Assembly (NCBI GenBank): GCA_905478925.1
Contig: CAJQKQ010000042.1
Coordinates: forward strand, 1 to 57,510
Length of the DNA stretch: 57,510 nucleotides
Source of the DNA: an uncultured Verrucomicrobiales bacterium
GTDB taxonomy: Bacteria > Verrucomicrobiota > Verrucomicrobiia > Verrucomicrobiales > Akkermansiaceae
Direction of reading: 5' to 3'
Shown: piece after piece, positions 26,694 to 35,555 of the stretch
How the letters are laid out: every line of letters starts with the position of its first letter
How positions within the stretch are numbered: the first letter of the stretch is position 1
Made by a program: the position numbers and the translations under genes
Notes under the pieces: generated by a model
Seen by the model: only the letters and a program-made list of their open reading frames with translations
The model's database searches: none
Told to the model about the DNA's origin: nothing

Positions 26694-28283
26694 TTAGTTA
26701 GTCATCGCAAACATGATGATGTTGCAGCCAAGCTGCTTCGCCGACTCGGGTTGATACCCGCGACTCAGGGGGTATCGAACCTCGTTCCAGCCACCCTCGA
26801 TATCGAAGGGGCTATAGATCACCCGCAACTTGCCTTTGATTTCCACCCCGAACAGCACCGGGCGATTCTGTAGTTTTTCTCCCTGATCCTCCTCGAGGGA
26901 CTTCGTGAATTTTACCCTTTCGATCGTGTTGAGTGAACGGTAGATCTTGTGACTGTGCGGCAGCAGTCGGAATTCGTCGGCCGGGAAGGCCCGCCGCATC
27001 TCGCGAACCGCCGCCTGGTGAAAGGTGGCCAGCCCCAGCGCGTTGTTGATCACCAGAGTCCCCCCTTGATCGACGTGCTTACGCAGAGCCTCGATCTGCT
27101 TGTTGGTCAGGACAAAATCATCCAGCCCGGTAAAGAACAGAAACGGGTAGGCTGACGTGTCGTCGCGATTGAGATCCACCGAGACACGCTTGAGGCTCAC
27201 GGGGATCGCCGAATCTCTTTCAAGCCGGGACAAGAGCTGCCGTGCCGCACCGGGGTGAGCGTTCCAGGAGCCATCGTGCTTAACCTGTGCGAAGACAAAT
27301 TCGGAAGTCGGAGCGTTCTGATCAAGCGCACCGAAATTCTCGGCCTTGCCTTCCGCCTCACCGACCCGTCCGTAGCCGACGATGTACGGGGCGAGGTTCT
27401 CGCCGATCTGACGGGCGCTCTCCACGCTGTAGGCCTTCGGCTTGAGCCCCTTTTTCTCCAGTGTCTCAAAGACTCCCATCTCTTCAGCCAAGCCGCAACC
27501 CAGACCGTACTTCGACACCAGCACCCCGATACGGCTGCCGATATAGAGACCTTCCAAAAACGGTTTACCCTCCTCTCCCTCCCCGCCACTGCGATACGTT
27601 GCCTGTTCGATCACCGAACTGATGTGATAGAGAGGGTGATCTGAAGGCAAGACACGGAATCGCGATTCCGGGAACATCTCGTCAAACACCTTGAGCGCCG
27701 ACTCGTAGAACCAAGGGGAACCGTAGACCGAGTCACAGACAATCATCCCGCCATCGAGAACGTACTGGCGCAGTCTGTCGATCGTTGCCGGCGTGAACTT
27801 CACCTCGCGAACGCCGCTCAGCAGGATCGCCGGCATCGTGGCTGGGTCGTAGCTAAACTCGCCGAGCGTCGTTTGGGTGGGCATATACTTAAAGTCCTTG
27901 GCGCGCGCCTGCTTATGGAACTCCATCGTATCATTGGGGGCGAGGTTCCAATCCTCGGTCAGATCCACACCACTGCCCACACCACTGCCCCACTTCACTT
28001 TGCCCAGCAGATAATCAGGCGAAGGTGGCTTGATCCGCTCGCTTTGTGGTTTCGGCGTGCCAGGGACACTAGGAATAATGTCGCGAGCCTCACCTCCCCC
28101 AATTCCCGTCTGCAGCTTTTCGTTCTTATCCTTATGCGACTTCACGAACCAGTCATCGGCAGAGCCCTTCTGCCCGAACGCGACGGGCGCCACTGACAGC
28201 ACAACCGTCACGATGGCAGGCAGGAGGAGGGACCCAATCGATTTCGATCGTGTGAATTTTGGATGAGTCATAATTGGTTTCAT
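26694..28283 (-). CDS. Double-DUF4159 secreted protein
   Basis: It is predicted to be 529 residues from ATG at 28283. A TTG at 28340 extends the frame but lies upstream of the signal peptide (SIGSLLLPAIVTVVLSVAPVAFG), and ATG at 28271 is also possible. Two DUF4159 domains are visible. The first (about 100-290) has ILLSGVREVKF, YVLDGGMIVCDS and LPSDHPLYH. The second (about 330-525) has FLFFTGLDDFVLTN, HVDQGGTLVINNA and LPHSHKIYRS. DUF4159 proteins are usually encoded with MoxR/DUF58/VWA genes, as here; their biochemical role is unknown to me. The first codons lie inside one copy of a 168-bp tandem duplication (28219-28549). Confidence 0.8.
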   Translation of the reverse strand: MKPIMTHPKFTRSKSIGSLLLPAIVTVVLSVAPVAFGQKGSADDWFVKSHKDKNEKLQTGIGGGEARDIIPSVPGTPKPQSERIKPPSPDYLLGKVKWGSGVGSGVDLTEDWNLAPNDTMEFHKQARAKDFKYMPTQTTLGEFSYDPATMPAILLSGVREVKFTPATIDRLRQYVLDGGMIVCDSVYGSPWFYESALKVFDEMFPESRFRVLPSDHPLYHISSVIEQATYRSGGEGEEGKPFLEGLYIGSRIGVLVSKYGLGCGLAEEMGVFETLEKKGLKPKAYSVESARQIGENLAPYIVGYGRVGEAEGKAENFGALDQNAPTSEFVFAQVKHDGSWNAHPGAARQLLSRLERDSAIPVSLKRVSVDLNRDDTSAYPFLFFTGLDDFVLTNKQIEALRKHVDQGGTLVINNALGLATFHQAAVREMRRAFPADEFRLLPHSHKIYRSLNTIERVKFTKSLEEDQGEKLQNRPVLFGVEIKGKLRVIYSPFDIEGGWNEVRYPLSRGYQPESAKQLGCNIIMFAMTN

Positions 28284-28382
28284 GGCAATGGATGGTTGTC
28301 GATCTGCCCTAATACTCCCGAGTTGGAGAACTCTGGACAAAATTTCTAAAGTTATTTTCTATTGAAATCCCCGTTGCGAACA
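28219..28382. repeat. Direct repeat, copy 1 (overlaps the 5' end of the DUF4159 gene)
   Basis: It aligns with 28387-28549 at an offset of 167-168 bp with scattered substitutions and small indels. On the minus strand this copy carries the last codons of the FecR-type gene, its downstream spacer, and the first codons and signal peptide of the DUF4159 gene. It is a duplicated gene junction. Confidence 0.85.
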
Positions 28383-28386
28383 TTTT

Positions 28387-28549
28387 GGCAGGAGGAAGGA
28401 GCAAATCGATTTCGAACGTGAGAATTTTGAATGATTCATAATCGGCTTCATGACAATGGATGATCGTCGATCTGCCCTATCACTCCCGAGTTGGAGAATC
28501 TGGACAAAAATCTTGAAGTTATTTTCTATTGAAATCCCCGTTGCGAACA
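28387..28549. repeat. Direct repeat, copy 2 (overlaps the 3' end of the FecR gene)
   Basis: This is the second copy of the gene junction. Here the DUF4159-like start (MKPIMNHSKFSRSKSI) is a relic: it runs into unrelated sequence and stops, while the FecR-side codons (NGDFNRK) form the real end of that gene. The copies flank a four-base gap. Confidence 0.85.
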
Positions 28550-29970
28550 CGGCCGCCGATGATGATCGTCGCGGTAGGCGCGGGGGGAGGATCGGGAAAG
28601 TCTGCCTCCTGCAATTGAAAGTCGTCCAGACGAGGCGATCCCGGCTCGGGAAAGTGTGTTACCTGCAACTGGAAGTCGTCTAGATGGGCGACCCCGTGGA
28701 GCTCCCCCGCCCCATCTTGAGTATCGATCGCGACGAAGAGCCTCTTCCTGGCTTCCGTCGCCGGGACATGCACACTGCCCGAACCGGCCTGGTAGGTGCC
28801 GGTAGTGGTCGACGGCCCGGAGAGCAGCGTCGCGAAAGTCGTCGGCGTGCCGCTGATCAGGTCGTTGTCGGTCGTGAATAACCTGATGGCGACCTGATCC
28901 TGGGCCGCCCACCACATGCTGGCCATCCATTCGTAGCGGATCTCGAAAAAATCGCCGCTGCGGATGATGTAATCCGTGTCTTGCGCCGGCAAGATTGCGA
29001 GCTCCTCCGACAGCACAAGGTTGCGCGCCCCGTCGTAATCGCGGGCTTCTTGCGTAGCAATCGAATCCTGATCGCCGCTGGACGCGATGTTCCTCCAAAC
29101 CGGCGTCTGGGCCCACGTCCGCTCGGGCACGACGAACTGCGGCGACATGTCGCTGTCCGCGGAGGCGACGACGCGATGGTTGGCAAGCACATCAACCGTC
29201 CTGCCGTCATACACCCGGCGGACTTGGACTTTGCCCTCTCTGACATAGAGCGTCGTAGATTCGGCTTTTACCTCAACCCCGAACTCCGTTCCGATCACCT
29301 CAAGAACGGCCGAGGGCGTGTGGATCAGCATCGGTTTGCCTTCCGGCTGAGGCTTCACATCGGCTGAAAACCGGCCCTGTTTTAGCCGTAGCTTCTTCTG
29401 CCCCTGATCGGAAAAGGTGAGTATCGAATAACCGGAGATCATGCCTGTGGAACCGTCGTGGAACTCCAACTCGAACCACGAGTCCTGCGCCATTCCTTCA
29501 ATCGTTCCGCCGGACAGCTCGGCTCCCTCGCTCAATACATTCGACCAGCGTGTCCCGGTTTGCGTTGATCCAGCACCTTGAACAATCTTACCGCCGTTGC
29601 CGGTCCAGGTCAGCGTGCCGTTCACCCCGGTAACCCGCGCGATGCTGCGGCCGGTCTCCACGTCTTGGACATACAGGACTGCCGTAAACGCAACGATGAT
29701 TAACGCCGCAATCACCAGTGATGATTTAACGTAGTAGCTTGTCGCCCGTTTCGGGATCGCGACACTTGATCCACTGACTTGCGAAAACGCCCCAACACCC
29801 TCGGTATCAGCCACTTCACGAATGCTCGCATCGAGCTCGGAATATCGATTGAAGATCGTTCTCGCCTCGACAGAGTCACGCAATTCTTGCTGCAGAGCTT
29901 CAGACTCAGCTCCGCTGATACGACCATCGAGCCAAGCTACAATCCGCGTCACAAGTTTCGAGTTTTTCAT
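28519..29970 (-). CDS. FecR-domain membrane protein, likely partner of the ECF sigma factor
   Basis: The protein has 483 residues. The N-terminal helical part (about 1-60, WLDGRISGAESEALQQELRDS) resembles anti-sigma / zinc-finger-like leads. A single membrane segment lies near 80-100, followed by the FecR-like periplasmic domain (about 105-260, with an LKQGRFSADVKPQ motif). The C-terminal third looks like a jelly-roll or LamG-type module (about 300-430). A repeated LDDFQLQ motif occurs twice near the end. It overlaps the sigma factor gene by four bases (ATGA), the usual arrangement for a sigma factor and its membrane regulator. Substrate and signal are unknown. Its last codons belong to a tandemly duplicated junction (28219-28549). 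Confidence 0.8.
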   Translation of the reverse strand: MKNSKLVTRIVAWLDGRISGAESEALQQELRDSVEARTIFNRYSELDASIREVADTEGVGAFSQVSGSSVAIPKRATSYYVKSSLVIAALIIVAFTAVLYVQDVETGRSIARVTGVNGTLTWTGNGGKIVQGAGSTQTGTRWSNVLSEGAELSGGTIEGMAQDSWFELEFHDGSTGMISGYSILTFSDQGQKKLRLKQGRFSADVKPQPEGKPMLIHTPSAVLEVIGTEFGVEVKAESTTLYVREGKVQVRRVYDGRTVDVLANHRVVASADSDMSPQFVVPERTWAQTPVWRNIASSGDQDSIATQEARDYDGARNLVLSEELAILPAQDTDYIIRSGDFFEIRYEWMASMWWAAQDQVAIRLFTTDNDLISGTPTTFATLLSGPSTTTGTYQAGSGSVHVPATEARKRLFVAIDTQDGAGELHGVAHLDDFQLQVTHFPEPGSPRLDDFQLQEADFPDPPPAPTATIIIGGRVRNGDFNRK

Positions 29971-30491
29971 GCTTCGCCCTCCGCTGCTATCGTCTTTGAG
30001 ACACAGTCGAGCAAGACGGCACGCAAACGCTGGATGATCTTGTAAAAGGCCTGCTCACTTTTGCCCGCTTGCAGCGCCACTTCTCGCATCACCACACCCG
30101 GCGAATGGACTTTCAACAGCAGCTCCCGTTTCGAAATATCCATTTTCTCAAGGCAACCCTCAAGGTGTCTCCGACGAATCTGCTGAACCCCCTCGCCACT
30201 GGCCTCTTCCGCCAGCAGGTCCCAAACATCGTCGACAAAGACCAGCGGGCTTCGAGCCACTCGACGTCGATACTTCAAGGCCTCAAACCGAGCGATAGTG
30301 AGCAACCACCCCCCAAACGACGTGCCCTCTTCAAAATCATCGAATTTCCGCCACGCCACCAAACTCGCCTCCTGAGCGACCTCTTCGACCTCAGACCACG
30401 ACGGCAGCAAGCCGCGCAGAAACGAGCGAACCCGCGGTGCGTGTTCCATCAGGAGTCGCGTAAAAGCTTCGTAGCGATCGTCGTCGTTCAC
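29967..30491 (-). CDS. ECF-type sigma-70 factor (Rhodopirellula/Verrucomicrobium type)
   Basis: This 174-residue protein starts at GTG (30491). Region 2 is seen near residues 26-60 (LPSWSEVEEVAQEASLVAWRKFDDF), with a following LLTIARFEALKYRRR. Region 4 is at about 110-165 (MREVALQAGKSEQAFYKIIQRLR), a helix-turn-helix for the -35 element. It would direct RNA polymerase to its own promoters. Its gene is first in the cluster and overlaps the FecR-type gene by four bases, so the pair is a self-contained signalling module likely to control the downstream cluster or its own transcription (inference). No matching promoter could be read with confidence. Confidence 0.9.
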   Translation of the reverse strand: MNDDDRYEAFTRLLMEHAPRVRSFLRGLLPSWSEVEEVAQEASLVAWRKFDDFEEGTSFGGWLLTIARFEALKYRRRVARSPLVFVDDVWDLLAEEASGEGVQQIRRRHLEGCLEKMDISKRELLLKVHSPGVVMREVALQAGKSEQAFYKIIQRLRAVLLDCVSKTIAAEGEA

Positions 30492-30703
30492 TGGATTTCG
30501 ATTTTAGGCAGATTGATCATCATTCAAATTAGCTCGTTTTTTCCGAAAGATCGGTGGCCGTTCTACAGTAACACTCCCGTTCTCCCGAATTTGGACAGGT
30601 ATTCTTGCGGAAAATTGGGGGCGATGGAATGCTGGAGGAATTCCAGTGTAGTCCGTCCAACAGAATGCATGTTATAAAATACGGATTTTTTCCCAAATTC
30701 AAG
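30492..30703. other. Intergenic DNA upstream of the sigma factor gene
   Basis: No gene is seen. A short stretch near 30518-30535 (ATCATTCAAATTAGCT) matches 405-420 at all but one of 16 positions, so it is a small dispersed repeat or a shared site. The sigma-factor promoter must lie here or in the repeat array that follows; no -35/-10 pair is convincing. Confidence 0.4.
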
Positions 30704-31008
30704 GCGCGAGTCCTCCCCTGGAAATCGGTTCGCATCGCATTCGTATAGAAAAATCTCGCGCAAAGCCGCAGAGCAGCAAAGCAACAAGCCATTCAATCAT
30801 GGTAGGGCGGATCCGGCTCGGTCGGCCCTGATCAAAAAACGCAAGCGCCGTATCTCCGGAAAGGGAGTGAACCCACGGCAAGACACGGCATTTCCCCCCG
30901 GGATCTCACTTCCGTGTGGGTGAGGCGGGATGCTAGATTTTGAAAGTGGGCTGACCGAGCCGGATCAGCCCTACCGTATTCAAACATCGTCCAAGCCTTT
31001 GCGCCTTT
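30704..31008. repeat. 0.3-kb tandem repeat, unit 1
   Basis: It begins GCGCGAGTCCTCCCCTGG and is repeated at 31009 and 31320. It contains two 25-bp arms in inverted orientation at 30801-30825 and 30951-30975 (GGTAGGGC...GATCCGGCTCGGTC), matching at 23 of 25 positions, which bound a 175-bp block that could fold or act as mobile-element ends. Confidence 0.85.
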
Positions 31009-31319
31009 GCGCGAGTCCTCCCCTGGAAATCGGTTCGCATCGCATTCGTATAGAAAAATCTCGCGCCAAGCCGCAGAGCAGCAAAGCAACAAGCCATTTA
31101 TCATGGTAGGGCGGATCCGGCTCGGTCGGGCCTGATCAAAAAACGCAAGCGCCGTATCTCCGGAAAGGGAGTGAAGCCACGGCCAGACACGGCATTTCCC
31201 CCGGGATCTCACTTCCGTGTGGGTGAGGCGGGATGCTAGATTTTGAAAGTGGGCTGACCGAGCCGGATCAGCCCTACCGTATTCAAACATCGTCCAAGCC
31301 TTTGCGCCTTTGCGGCTTT
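31009..31319. repeat. 0.3-kb tandem repeat, unit 2
   Basis: It is nearly identical to unit 1, with small differences (for example CCAAGCCGC against CAAAGCCGC). The inverted arms are at 31105-31129 and 31254-31278. It ends in a short GC-rich TTTGCGCC-type repeat that may have driven expansion. Confidence 0.85.
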
Positions 31320-31580
31320 GCGCGAGTCCTCCCCTGGAAATCGGTTCGCATCGCATTCGTATAGAAAAATCTCGCGCAAAGCCGCAGAGCAACAAGCCAT
31401 TCAATCATGGTAGGGCGGATCCGGCTCGGTCGGCCCTGATCAAAAAACGCAAGCGCCGTATCTCCGGAAAGGGAGTGAACCCACGGCAAGACACGCCCCC
31501 CCCCGGGATCTCACTGCCGTGTGGGCGAGGCGGGCGGCTAGATTTTTAAAGTGGGCTGACCGAGCCGGATCAGCCCTACC
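31320..31580. repeat. 0.3-kb tandem repeat, unit 3 (truncated)
   Basis: The third copy is shorter. It has lost a few bases near the start (GCAGCAAA missing) and ends at the right inverted arm. The arms are at 31409-31433 and 31556-31580. A C-run of ten replaces the shorter C-tracts of the other copies. Open frames across these units (for example 30832-31404) are artefacts of the repeat. Confidence 0.85.
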
Positions 31581-31583
31581 GGG

Positions 31584-31620
31584 TGTGAAACACTTCGATT
31601 GAGGGATAGAGGCGTTGGAG
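31584..31620. repeat. Dispersed repeat, copy 1
   Basis: The stretch around CACTTCGATTGAGGGATAG is repeated, with two or three changes, at 53880-53910. It lies at the edge of the 0.3-kb array. Function unknown. Confidence 0.65.
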
Positions 31621-31686
31621 TTTTATGCGGGTGCCGCATCGGTCGAGCTCTCCTTGTCTTCATCACTCCAATGAGATCCCCGGTCT

Positions 31687-32457
31687 CTATTTACCCATCA
31701 TCTCTTTGAGTGGGGGCACGATCGCCTCAGCCCAGATCTCGTGGCCCTTTTCGCTCGGGTGCGTCGAGTCCGGCATCATTTCCTTAGATAGGGTACCCTT
31801 GTCGTCGAGGAACTTTGGCCCAATGTCGAGGAAGGTGACATTGGGGATGTCCTTGAGAAGCTCGGGGAGGTACGAGTTGAGTTCGATGATCTGCTTGCGG
31901 TGCGCATGATCGAGATTGGCACGCCGTGGGAACACTCCGAGGACCAGAATTTTCATCTCGGGATACATCGTATTAAGCTTCCTGGCGATCGCTTGGACCC
32001 CATCGGCAGCCTGCTTGGGCTTGTCACTCCCCCAACAGATGTTATTCGTGCCTATCATGAGCGAGGCCGCCAAGGGAGCGGTCTTCAGCACAGGGAGGTG
32101 ATCGAGCCGCCACAGAACATGGTTAGTACGATCACCGCCGAATCCCAAGTTCAGGGCATTGAGAGGGACGAAGTATTCCTCCCAGACAGGCTCGCCAGGG
32201 CCTCCCTTGTCGAAATTGTTAGTGATCGAATCGCCGACCATCAGGAGTTCAATTTTCTTGTCCTTCTTCGGGTCGTTGGCCTCTTCGATCTCGGCGATCT
32301 TCTCCGCGTGGCGGGCGAACCACCACGATCCCAAGCGAACCTGGGCGGTGGTCGAGGGATGCTCTACGCCAGCCTCCTCAGCCATGGCGGACTGGGACAG
32401 CGAGGACAAGGCCACCGCGATGGCAGAAAAAAGGGCGAGGTTGGTATGTTTGCTCAT
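31687..32457 (-). CDS. Secreted SGNH/GDSL hydrolase
   Basis: The protein has 256 residues. The signal peptide is about 1-26 (ending SQSAMAEEA). All four SGNH blocks are visible: block I GDSITN (about 74, nucleophile Ser), block II GFGGDR, block III GTNN (about 136), and block V DSTHP (about 229-233, Asp and His of the triad). These enzymes remove acyl groups from esters; in this sugar-oxidation context a polysaccharide acetylesterase is plausible (inference). The gene lies 95 bp after the PVC cytochrome gene, with no obvious ribosome binding site. Confidence 0.85.
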   Translation of the reverse strand: MSKHTNLALFSAIAVALSSLSQSAMAEEAGVEHPSTTAQVRLGSWWFARHAEKIAEIEEANDPKKDKKIELLMVGDSITNNFDKGGPGEPVWEEYFVPLNALNLGFGGDRTNHVLWRLDHLPVLKTAPLAASLMIGTNNICWGSDKPKQAADGVQAIARKLNTMYPEMKILVLGVFPRRANLDHAHRKQIIELNSYLPELLKDIPNVTFLDIGPKFLDDKGTLSKEMMPDSTHPSEKGHEIWAEAIVPPLKEMMGK

Positions 32458-32552
32458 TGGGAATCGTTGTTTGTTTTTTGGAAAATCGTCACCTCCGTTG
32501 CTTCGCCCCAGCCTGCTTGCTTTCGAAACAAAGCGACATCACACGGCGAGGG

Positions 32553-35513
32553 CTACTTCAGGCTCAGGAGGTAGGCGACGAGATCGGCGAGTTCCTCTTT
32601 CTTCAGGCTCGCAGCCAAGCCCGGAGGCATGAGGCTCTGTTGCATGTCCTCGCGGCCGGTGATGTCTTTGGTCGATATCTTCTGGCTGACCCCGCCGGGG
32701 AGGCGGATGGTGACGGCCTCATCAGTCTCGCTAGTGATATAACCGGCGACGGATGCGCCATTCTTTTGGGTCAGGATGACGCCGTGGAAGCCGTGGCTGA
32801 TGGCCGCATTCGGGAACAGGATGGACTGGTACATTGCCTCCTTGGAGAGCTTCTTGCCGATCTCGCTCAGGTTCGGGCCAAAGTCGATGTGCTGGCCTTT
32901 CACCCGGTGGCAGGCGACGCACCCTGCTTTGCTGTAAGCGGACTCGCCTCGCTTGACGTCACCCTTGAGTTGGACGAGTTCGGCGATCGGTGGAAAGCCC
33001 TCCGCTTTGGGCACCGGGAGCAACTTCGCCGCCTCCTCGCGGACGCGTTTGTCGGCGCTGCGGGCCAGACCCAGAGCGGCGATTCCCTTGATCTCATCTG
33101 GAAGTTCCTTCTTCTTCACCAGCGCGAGCAACTCGCGTCCGCCCTGGCCTGAGATGACCAGCGCGTTGGTGAGCGCACGGCGCGTTGCGGCGCTGCAGTC
33201 TTTGCGTTTCAGTTCGTTGGCGAGCAGACGCATGCCGTGGTAGTCGCCGGTCTTGCCGAGCGCGGTAGTGACCGCGCTGACCTTGGCCTGGTCTCCGCCG
33301 CGGAGGATTTTTTGGAGCGGTTGCACGTCCTTGAGAATCAGCTTGGCCGCCGTGGCGGACTCGCTGGCATCCGGGTTGTCGATGATGAACTGGAGCAACT
33401 CTTCGCTGAACCCGCGCAGGTTGAGGCGCGCCACCAGCGCGACAAATTCTGCTTTGCCGCGCACCGGCGCGATCAGTTGCTCGAGGCGCTCCGGTCCGCC
33501 CGGGAGCGCGCCGATGGCCTCTGAACCGAGCTGGTTGGCGGCGATCAGCGCGGATTCTTGGTCGCCTTTTTGGAACACGAGGGCGAAGGCCTTATTGACG
33601 GCGCTCTTGTCCGTTTGGAACTGCAGGGCGCGGAGGTACTTTGCCGCCTCGTCCCCCTTGCTGGCGAGGAGCAGTTTGGTGATCAGCTCGGCGGAAGCAC
33701 TCGCACGGCTGCGCCAGATGATTTCCGCATGCGGGCTCTTCACCGCGGCGAAGCGCGCGTCCCAGTGCAGGTCGGCGCCGATGCCGAGTGCCTCAAGCGC
33801 CCAGCGGTCGCCGGGCGTATATTGGGCGGCGAGCTGGCCCCAGATCTTATTCGCCTTGGCGGCATCCGAGTGACGGATGGCGATCGCCACCTCGCGGCGG
33901 ACCTTGGGATCGGGATCGGCAGCGAGCTGCTCCGCGGCCGTGAGGTCGTCGGCAGCCTGCAATTGGCGCAGTGTCCGCAGCGCTGTGATGCGGATGTTCG
34001 CATCGCCGTCCTTCAGCGCTGCGAATGCCGCGTCGCGGTTTGTGCGGGCGAGCAACCACAAGGCCCGCGCCCGATGCTGTGGCGAGGCTTTCTTGTCGGC
34101 GAAGAGTTTGCCCAAGGCCGACTCCGCCTTCTTGCCTTCCGAATTCAGCTTTCGCCATGCGAGAAAGCGCGCTTCCTCGTTCGGAGATTGGAGGGCGGCG
34201 ATCGCGCCTGCGATGCTACTGACATCGGTGATGGTCCGGTCGTATTTCGCCGCCGCTTTCGGCGCGACACGAAAAATTCGGCCGCGCTCGAGGTCGCCCA
34301 TGCCGTGGCCGCCGACGCCGGGGTCATACCAGTCGGCGACGATCAAAGAGCCATCCGGCGCGACGCAGACGTCGCTCGGGCGGAACCAGCGATCGTCGCT
34401 GCCTTCGAGGATGTTGAGAATCTCGGCGGAGTAGCCAGCGCCGTCGGGCTTGGTGAGATAGGCGCGCACAATGTTCGGCCCGGCGTCGCCGTGGATCAGC
34501 TGGCCGTTGAAGACTTTGGGCAGGAGGTCGCCCTCGTAAACGCAGATGCCGGTCGGCGAGCCAGCGCCGGTTTGCAGCAGGTTGGGCACGACACCGGGAT
34601 CGTTGAGGTGCCAGTGCCGGTGCGGGATCTGCTTCTCGATGTTCGGCCGCGGGGCGGGCCAACCGGCGCCGGTGATCTCGTCCTTGAAGCCGTAGTTGCC
34701 GAACTCCATGACGTAGTTGATGCGCACGCCTTTGTTACCGTCGTCGTCGTTGTCGCTCTGCCAGATCGTGCCGAACGAATCGACCGCGAGCTCCCAGTTG
34801 TTGCGGAAGTTCCAGCCAAGCGTCTCGACGTCGGAGCCGTCGAGCTCACAGCGGAACACCATGCCATCCTGGTAGGGGGAGTTGCCGCCGCGCACCTCGT
34901 TGCCGGCCTTGTCGATGACGATCTTGCCGTCTTTGTCGTGGAGCGCTCTGCCGGCGTTGCCGAAATTGAAATACAGCCGCCCGTCGGGGCCGAAGTGGAA
35001 GGCGTGGATGCCGTGGTCGTGCTGCGCGCCCCCGATCTTGGTGAACATCAACTGCTTGCTGCCCGCATCCGCTTTGCCGTCGCCGTCTTTGTCGTAAAGG
35101 CTGAAGACGTCGTCGCCGGCGGAGATGATGACGCGGTCGCCGAGCACGCAGATGCCGTGCACCGAATCGACGTCCACTCCCTGGTAGAAAACCGTGGATT
35201 TGTCGGCTTTGGCATCACCGTCGGTGTCTTCGAGTATCAGAATGCGGTCGCCCTCGGGGCGCTTGCCCTTGTGGCGCCGGTAGTTGACGACCTCGCAGAC
35301 CCAGACGCGCCCCTTGTGGTCGACGTCGATGGCACTCGGGCTGAGCATCATCGGCTCGCTGGCGAAGAGTTGCGCATCGAGATCCTCGTGAATGCTGAGG
35401 CCGGCGACCGCGTTGGCGGGATCACGCTCTGCGGCAAGAGCGGTAATTGTTGAAGCTAGGGAGGCGACGGCCGTTACGGCAATCATCGGGCAGGTGAAGT
35501 GAAGTTGTTTCAT
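32553..35513 (-). CDS. PVC-type dehydrogenase propeller with C-terminal heme c domain
   Basis: The protein has 986 residues. The signal peptide is 1-28. It has three parts. The membrane-bound dehydrogenase-type beta-propeller of PVC bacteria (about 30-440) contains DTDGDAKADKSTVFYQGVD and WYDPGVGGHGMGD. A HEAT-repeat solenoid follows (about 440-830). The heme-binding domain at the end has CVACH (near 864, covalent heme) and a late LMPPGL methionine as likely axial ligand. Family knowledge suggests periplasmic oxidation with electrons passed to the heme. The shorter neighbours in the same block (ThuA, DUF1080) support a sugar-oxidation role. No ThuA domain precedes the propeller here, unlike in the three later paralogs. 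Confidence 0.88.
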   Translation of the reverse strand: MKQLHFTCPMIAVTAVASLASTITALAAERDPANAVAGLSIHEDLDAQLFASEPMMLSPSAIDVDHKGRVWVCEVVNYRRHKGKRPEGDRILILEDTDGDAKADKSTVFYQGVDVDSVHGICVLGDRVIISAGDDVFSLYDKDGDGKADAGSKQLMFTKIGGAQHDHGIHAFHFGPDGRLYFNFGNAGRALHDKDGKIVIDKAGNEVRGGNSPYQDGMVFRCELDGSDVETLGWNFRNNWELAVDSFGTIWQSDNDDDGNKGVRINYVMEFGNYGFKDEITGAGWPAPRPNIEKQIPHRHWHLNDPGVVPNLLQTGAGSPTGICVYEGDLLPKVFNGQLIHGDAGPNIVRAYLTKPDGAGYSAEILNILEGSDDRWFRPSDVCVAPDGSLIVADWYDPGVGGHGMGDLERGRIFRVAPKAAAKYDRTITDVSSIAGAIAALQSPNEEARFLAWRKLNSEGKKAESALGKLFADKKASPQHRARALWLLARTNRDAAFAALKDGDANIRITALRTLRQLQAADDLTAAEQLAADPDPKVRREVAIAIRHSDAAKANKIWGQLAAQYTPGDRWALEALGIGADLHWDARFAAVKSPHAEIIWRSRASASAELITKLLLASKGDEAAKYLRALQFQTDKSAVNKAFALVFQKGDQESALIAANQLGSEAIGALPGGPERLEQLIAPVRGKAEFVALVARLNLRGFSEELLQFIIDNPDASESATAAKLILKDVQPLQKILRGGDQAKVSAVTTALGKTGDYHGMRLLANELKRKDCSAATRRALTNALVISGQGGRELLALVKKKELPDEIKGIAALGLARSADKRVREEAAKLLPVPKAEGFPPIAELVQLKGDVKRGESAYSKAGCVACHRVKGQHIDFGPNLSEIGKKLSKEAMYQSILFPNAAISHGFHGVILTQKNGASVAGYITSETDEAVTIRLPGGVSQKISTKDITGREDMQQSLMPPGLAASLKKEELADLVAYLLSLK

Positions 35514-35555
35514 TTTCTATGTAAATGGGATTTTTAGAGCGAGGGAGCCGTCAGG

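Noticed and set aside
28359..28550. 63-codon frame in the duplicated junction as a real small protein
   Set aside because: It is the relic start of the duplicated DUF4159 copy followed by unrelated codons; no sign of selection is visible.
30832..31404. 190-codon frame across the 0.3-kb repeat array
   Set aside because: It arises because the repeat lengths keep one frame open. The coded sequence repeats the same peptide and has no start signal.
33558..35453. 631-codon plus-strand open frame
   Set aside because: Antisense shadow of the PVC cytochrome gene, with no protein-like features.
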